Assembly: GCA_032158125.1 (NCBI GenBank)
Contig: JASKOT010000012.1
Location: 1 to 64,000 of the forward strand
Reading direction: 5' to 3'
Length of the DNA: 64,000 nucleotides
Source: Papiliotrema nemorosa
Taxonomy: Eukaryota > Basidiomycota > Tremellomycetes > Tremellales > Rhynchogastremaceae
Shown here: one piece after another, positions 59,510-64,000 of the stretch
How the letters are laid out: every line of letters starts with the position of its first letter
Position numbering within the stretch: the first letter of the stretch is position 1
Made by a program: the position numbers and the translations under genes
The notes under the pieces: model-generated
What the model saw: only the letters and a program-made list of their open reading frames with translations
Database searches by the model: none
Told to the model about the DNA's origin: nothing

Positions 59510-60695
59510 GTCCCTGTCCCAAACAACGGCTTCACCTCGCCGGAGGTGTCTGTGCCACAGTGTTACCTATGTCCAAAGTACTTTGGCCATGCATACAGTG
59601 ACTGATCGCGGTGTGGAGGGTTGGGAAAATCAGCTTTGCCATTCAATTCCGCCGCTAACCTGGACGGTGTCACTTCTGGACTTGGTCTTCAAGGCACTCC
59701 TAGATACTGGCTTAGATAAACGGCAGTCTCTTGCAACTAACCTCGCTTCAATACCAGGCCATCTTGGAGTGGGAACCAAGACGGAGTAGCTTCCATTCAC
59801 CGACCCCTTCATGTCCAAGGCTTCTCATTCATGGCCCCCCAAGTCAACACACGCGAAGCATCGGGTCAGGTGTGATGAGCTCGTCATACGCGTTGATGAG
59901 CCCAGTGGAGTCTTTCATGCATCCATACAATGCGCCCAGATGCCTATCCGATGTAGCGGGGTAGGGGGAGGTCGGAAGGAAGGTGATGAGTGAAGAGCGA
60001 GATGAGGCGAGGCTTGAGCTCAGACCCATTCATGCAGCCTTACTGCGATTCTGTGCTGGATCTGACGTGACTCATAGGCGAGATACATCGACAAATATAA
60101 GTATGAATATCCATTGTCGCACGAGACTCAGATCGGAAGAGCTTGAGGCTAGGACGCCAGCGACAGGAAGCGAGCGAAGGCAACGACTTGATGGTTTGGT
60201 GTTCAAGATCGGATGACGCTCCAGGAGTTTTAATCATGTCGAAAGACTAAAGCCCTTTTCCGTTATGGCGAAGGTCGGTCGATCCTTCTCGATCCGACGA
60301 AGAATGAGCGACATGCATACTAGGGATACGGCTCTCTTCCAAGGCTGTGATGGGGATGGTGCTGCGATTGCACGTCAGGGTGGATAGATAACCTGGTGCA
60401 CGATGAGGTACACAGGCCTTCTCATGCCGGAGCGCTTACCCTCCAACTCTCAGCTACCACCTACCTGGCCGTACGTCGTACAGTCAGCTCGACATGACAT
60501 CTATGACAGACGGAGATGTACAGAAGAGTATCAGAAATGATCAGTAAAAAGTACGCCGGTAAGCCGATCACTCGATGTGATGCGCACAGACTTTCCTCGC
60601 CGGTTCCCCCAGCTGGACGCCGATATTTGTGAGTTCTCTTCTCTTCTCTTCTCTCCCTCTTCGTCCACCTCAACGCGAATCGAAGTGTCGGCAGC
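59510..60695. other. Intergenic region, no gene seen
   Basis: About 1.2 kb. Open frames are short on both strands and show no family features. A TTCTC microsatellite (60635-60656) lies just before the next gene, probably part of its promoter or leader. Confidence 0.5.
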
Positions 60696-61820
60696 ATGTC
60701 ATCTAGCACCAACAAAAGGAAGGGCAAAAGACAAAGAGACAAGTCAGTGGTTATCAAGGAGGAAGAGCCTGATGACTGTAAGTCGCGTCTTCCCTCGATC
60801 AGGAGCTGATGGTAAAGTCGACACCCTCGCTCAGTTCCAATCGACGATCAGCGATGCCACATCACCTGACAGCATTCTTGGAAATGGTACTCCGAAAGAA
60901 GAGGAAGAGGGCGAGTATGGATACAAGAGAGAGGTCGACGCGGAAGACGAGATGAAACATGACGGAGGAGCGGACGTTAGAGGAAAAATCCAGTGCAGAC
61001 GAGGCCGGCTCTCGTCGAAGACAGCCCTTGGCTTTTCACCGGCAACGAGCGCTCGAATACACCATCCGGCTCATCCACCTCGACTACTACGGGGTCGACA
61101 GCACCTATCGGTCACGATCAGCCGATGTCACCTATGGTCGAGAATGAGCCGATCGCTGGACCATACAGCATTCCACGTCAAGTTTTATCGCGTGCCTCCT
61201 CACTGTCTTCGCTCAGTGAGCTCGAAGACGCCGAAGAACCCGTTGTCGAAGCGAGCACCGGATCCGAGTTGAACGACGAGGAAGCAGAGTTGGCAGAAGC
61301 CAGGGAGATCGTTCGCCAAGCCAACAAGTCGCTCGCCGTCCCTGAAAACCTTTTAGCCGATATACAGGCGCAGAGGAAGCTGGTGGATGCGATGGAGAAG
61401 ATGAGGGCGGAGATGCGTGGAAAGGGAAGAGAGCCCAAGTAGGGCCAAAGGAAGAGGAAGAGAAAACCGTGGCTCCAGCCGAAAGGATCTTCACACCCTC
61501 GGCCCGAGATCGCTGACGCTATCGTTGCGAAGAAGATTGCTGAACGGGAAACGTGGGGTCGTGACAGTCCGTCAGAAGAAGAAGAGGAGCGTCGTCTCTG
61601 GCTTGGATTGGACAGAACACCAGATTGGCCGATGAGATTCTCCATCGATGATGGTGAAGATGACGCCAAGGATGAGGAAGGTGAGGAAGGTGAAAAGCGA
61701 GAAGATGGAGAAGAGGGAGAAGAGGTAGAAGAGGCAGAGGTTGAAGCGGGAGAGGATGGCGAGATGCATGAGGAGGACGAGATTTTCCGTCACGAGGAGC
61801 TAGAAGAAGGAGATCAGTAA
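60696..61820 (+). CDS. Acidic low-complexity protein, frame broken at several points
   Basis: Likely start MSSSTNKRKGKRQRDKSVVI then KEEEPDD; an intron follows. Exon 2 reads DGKVDTLAQFQSTISDATSP and EEEEGEYGYKREVDAEDEMK. Near 60960-61020 the coding signal changes frame (EERTLEEKSSADEAGS, then ALVEDSPWLFTGNERSNTPS). It continues through SLSSLSELEDAEEPVVEAST, EAELAEAREIVRQANKSLAV and MEKMRAEMRGKGREPK to TAG at 61440-61442. The same frame reopens to 61820 with EIADAIVAKKIAERETWGRD, RLWLGLDRTPDWPMRFSIDD and a long Glu-rich tail. Unusual introns, sequence errors or decay could explain this. Family unknown; nuclear low-complexity proteins look like this. Confidence 0.45.
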
Positions 61821-62264
61821 GTCAAGCAGAAGGCAGAGTCAGAGCTGTACAGTAGGCATTCTTCAGTACTGCTACACGCCTGTGCTGATGACTTTCTAGC
61901 GACCTGTGAATTGATCGTATTGGAACACGGAGGCACGGTAGCAAGAGCGAGGATGTTAGAAGCGACCGGGATGAGCGACCGGGGTCGTCCTAAAGCTGGC
62001 GCCGTGTAGACTGTATCTGTACCATTCACTGCTCGTCTCGACTCATCTCTGCGAGATCAGACGCGACGAAGCAATGTACAATGCGAGTATGCTCGAGTGT
62101 TTGGCTGGTCCAATCAGTATCGAGCTGAATCAAGTAATTGCCACGTGATTGACCCTCTCCCGGAACATTCCGACCTTCTCGATGGGCACGCAACTGGCAT
62201 CCAATCTCATCAGTCACGTTAGTCGCCTATACCCCAACTCACCCATCACCCATCCTGCATCATC

Positions 62265-63106
62265 ATGTCGTTCAGAGTAGGATTGCAAACTAGCCGACTG
62301 GGCATCAGGTCTCTCCACACTTGTGAGTAGGGCACTGTCGGGTAGTGAAGCGATTTGTGGGGATATTATCGCTTACCTATGTAGCTAGGACTCTGGCGAT
62401 TCGAGCTTCTGGAGTAAGAAGGGACGCTACGGTTTCTGCCAATGAGACGGGTGGATACAAATATGTTCCTGGTGGACGTGAGTCGCTCGTTGGAGTTGCC
62501 GATCGTTTGGCTGATCTGTCGTCTTTCTATGGAAACGCACCATCCCTACACGTCCGTCTACCTTTTGTCTCCTCCCTCATACGACTGCACCGGAATCGTT
62601 TCAACATGTAGCCGTCTTGAAAGGCACAGTCAACGATGCGACAGAATCGATGGAACCCCACAAAGCACACGGTTCGTACCACTGGACATTCGAACGACTC
62701 CTCTCTGCCGGTCTCATACCCATCATGGGCGGAGCAGCCGTCAGCACCGGTTCGGCTCATGTGAGTGACTCCTTCTCTGTATATCAAATTGTCCACTAGG
62801 ATTGTGCATGACTCGTATAGGAACTGATGATAGCCTATCCTTGACGGACTTCTCGGTGTTTCCCTCATCATCCACAGTCACATTGGTTTCGATTCGTGTT
62901 TGGTAGACTACCTCCACCCTCGAAAATTCTCCTTCTTGGGTCCAGCAATGAAGTGGATCGTGAGGGGTTTGACGGGTGCGGCCGTTTGGGGTGTTTACGA
63001 GTTCAACACGAACGACGTCGGTGAGTGCATATGAACCTTGGATAGTAAAGAGAGTCGCTGAAGGTCAGGATTGACAGAACTTGTCAGGCGGGTCTGGTCT
63101 GCCTAG
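62265..63106 (+). CDS. SDH4: Succinate dehydrogenase membrane anchor subunit (CybS)
   Basis: Small inner-membrane anchor of complex II carrying heme b and the ubiquinone site. Start MSFRVGLQTSRLGIRSLHT is a mitochondrial presequence, followed after introns by RTLAIRASGVRRDATVSANE. The core reads KAHGSYHWTFERLLSAGLIP, IMGGAAVSTGSAH, then PILDGLLGVSLIIHSHIGFD with the heme-ligand histidine region. SCLVDYLHPRKFSFLGPAMK, WIVRGLTGAAVWGVYEFNTN and DVG-LTELVRRVWSA end the protein. Five short introns; the joins at SAH-PILDG and NDVG-LTEL are supported by family sequence. Confidence 0.92.
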
Positions 63107-63279
63107 GCTTTCGATGTTGCAGGAGGGGGACGTCTCTACGTGTCGAGGGCTTTTGCGTCGCATGTATTACTATGATATGCAAGGAGGCTACATTGACAGG
63201 TATGGTAGGGGGCTTGCGCTGGATGTCGCAGCACTCAGAAGTCGTCAAGACTCAAGAAATTCCCTTTCAACACTTTCTA

Positions 63280-64000
63280 TCAAATCTCAACATCACCATT
63301 TCCTTCCCCATTCATCTCGCCCATCCAAGTCGGGATCTCAAAGCCGATCGTCTTGCACTCTAGCGTTTCCAGACATACCAGCGCGATCAATCCCGATTTG
63401 ACAAACGAAGGCAGCATGACTATCCTTGTCTGCGCATCGTCGTCGCCCACTATTGCCGTCTCAAACTCGGGCTGGTTGCCTATCAAATAAATGTCGGGCC
63501 GATTGTGGATGATGAATGGATCCGCGTCTGGGAAAGGGTAGATCCCTGCAATGAGCTCCTTCAATTGTAGACACTCACATAGGGTGTCCGGAGCTGTAGG
63601 AGCAAGGTGACGCCACTCTAACGTCCGTTGAGCCATCGCGAGGCGAGAGTCACCCGGGATGTACTTGTAAATATCGTCGATAGTCTGTCCACCAGTCCCG
63701 AGGAGGCTTTCATCAGCGTCGATCGCGCTTCCCACTCACGTCCTACCCCCGATTTCGAGCCAAGAGGGATTCGTCCCGCAGTCCAAGCCTTCCATCTTCT
63801 TACCGCCAAACATGACTTTGGGTAGTGGTTGTTGAGGAAGCGTTACCCCGGCAGGATCCGAAGGTCCCGGGATGACATTGATAGGTAATGAGGTGGACAA
63901 TAGATCAGACAAGACTGTTGATAGGGTCTTGGTGGGATGTGACGAGTAGAGAGGTTTCGAGCTGGCATTGAAGCGTTTCTACCATCAACATGGGTAAGGA
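63280..64000 (-). CDS. POL31: DNA polymerase delta subunit 2 (POL31/POLD2), 3' part only
   Basis: B-subunit of the replicative polymerase delta, linking catalytic and other subunits; the inactivated phosphoesterase fold is typical. The gene enters from the right edge, so its N-terminal part is outside. Visible exons encode SSHPTKTLSTVLSDLLSTSL, INVIPGPSDPAGVTLPQQPL, CGTNPSWLEIGGRT, LLGTGGQTIDDIYKYIPGDS and QRTLEWRHLAPTAPDTL. The last exon adds IYPFPDADPFIIHNRPDIYL, IGNQPEFETAIVGDDDAQTR and LVCLETLECKTIGFEI, ending EGNGDVEI. These match the family's PGxxDP, GTSGQ and RWRHIAPTAPDTL blocks. It converges on SDH4. Confidence 0.92.

Noticed and set aside
1..64000. CRISPR array, rRNA genes or complete transposon
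   Set aside because: No regularly spaced repeats, no rRNA-like sequence, and no transposase or reverse transcriptase frames were found.

Overview
The window looks like nuclear DNA of a basidiomycete yeast, most likely a tremellomycete (Cryptococcus/Kwoniella-like). The reasons are about 50% GC, genes packed on both strands with short intergenic gaps, and many very short introns (roughly 35-80 nt, mostly GTGAGT/GTAAGT donors, CTGAC/CTGAT-like branch sites). Conserved proteins only read correctly once these introns are removed. Stops of all three kinds end normal genes, so the standard code applies. Coordinates below are genomic spans from start codon to stop codon, introns included.

Left part (0.4-20.3 kb): high-affinity iron permease (FTR1 type), mitochondrial 2-oxoglutarate dehydrogenase E2 (KGD2), an STE6-type full ABC exporter, L-fuconate dehydratase, a Dsk2/ubiquilin shuttle, two tandem paralogous mitochondrial membrane proteins, and cytochrome b2 (L-lactate dehydrogenase). 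Next come an F-box-like protein ending in a CxxCGWS motif (20.4-21.7 kb) and a small relic of the same family.

Middle (22.5-40.2 kb): a CSC1/DUF221 cation channel, dCMP deaminase, a tandem family of three uncharacterised genes with duplicated upstream DNA (28.1-31.5 kb), a possible small gene, TTI1, coactosin, SRP receptor beta and PMP3.

Right part (40.7-64 kb): an ABCC full transporter, cysteinyl-tRNA synthetase with two in-frame starts, a p24 cargo receptor, an unrecognised Ser-rich protein, a U1A/U2B-type snRNP protein, ceramide synthase, a degenerate stretch (56-58.7 kb), tRNA-Asp(GTC), an acidic protein with a broken frame, SDH4, and the 3' part of POL31 running off the right edge.

Most genes are ordinary eukaryotic housekeeping genes with no operon-like logic. 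The unusual material is the lineage-specific part: the F-box-like/CxxCGWS family, present as two gene-plus-relic pairs 35 kb apart; two sets of tandem duplicates of unknown function; and a run of otherwise open frames between 56.0 and 61.8 kb, each interrupted by one in-frame stop. Three GC-AG introns are inferred (one rests on conserved dCMP deaminase sequence, one on U1A sequence, one on frame continuity only).
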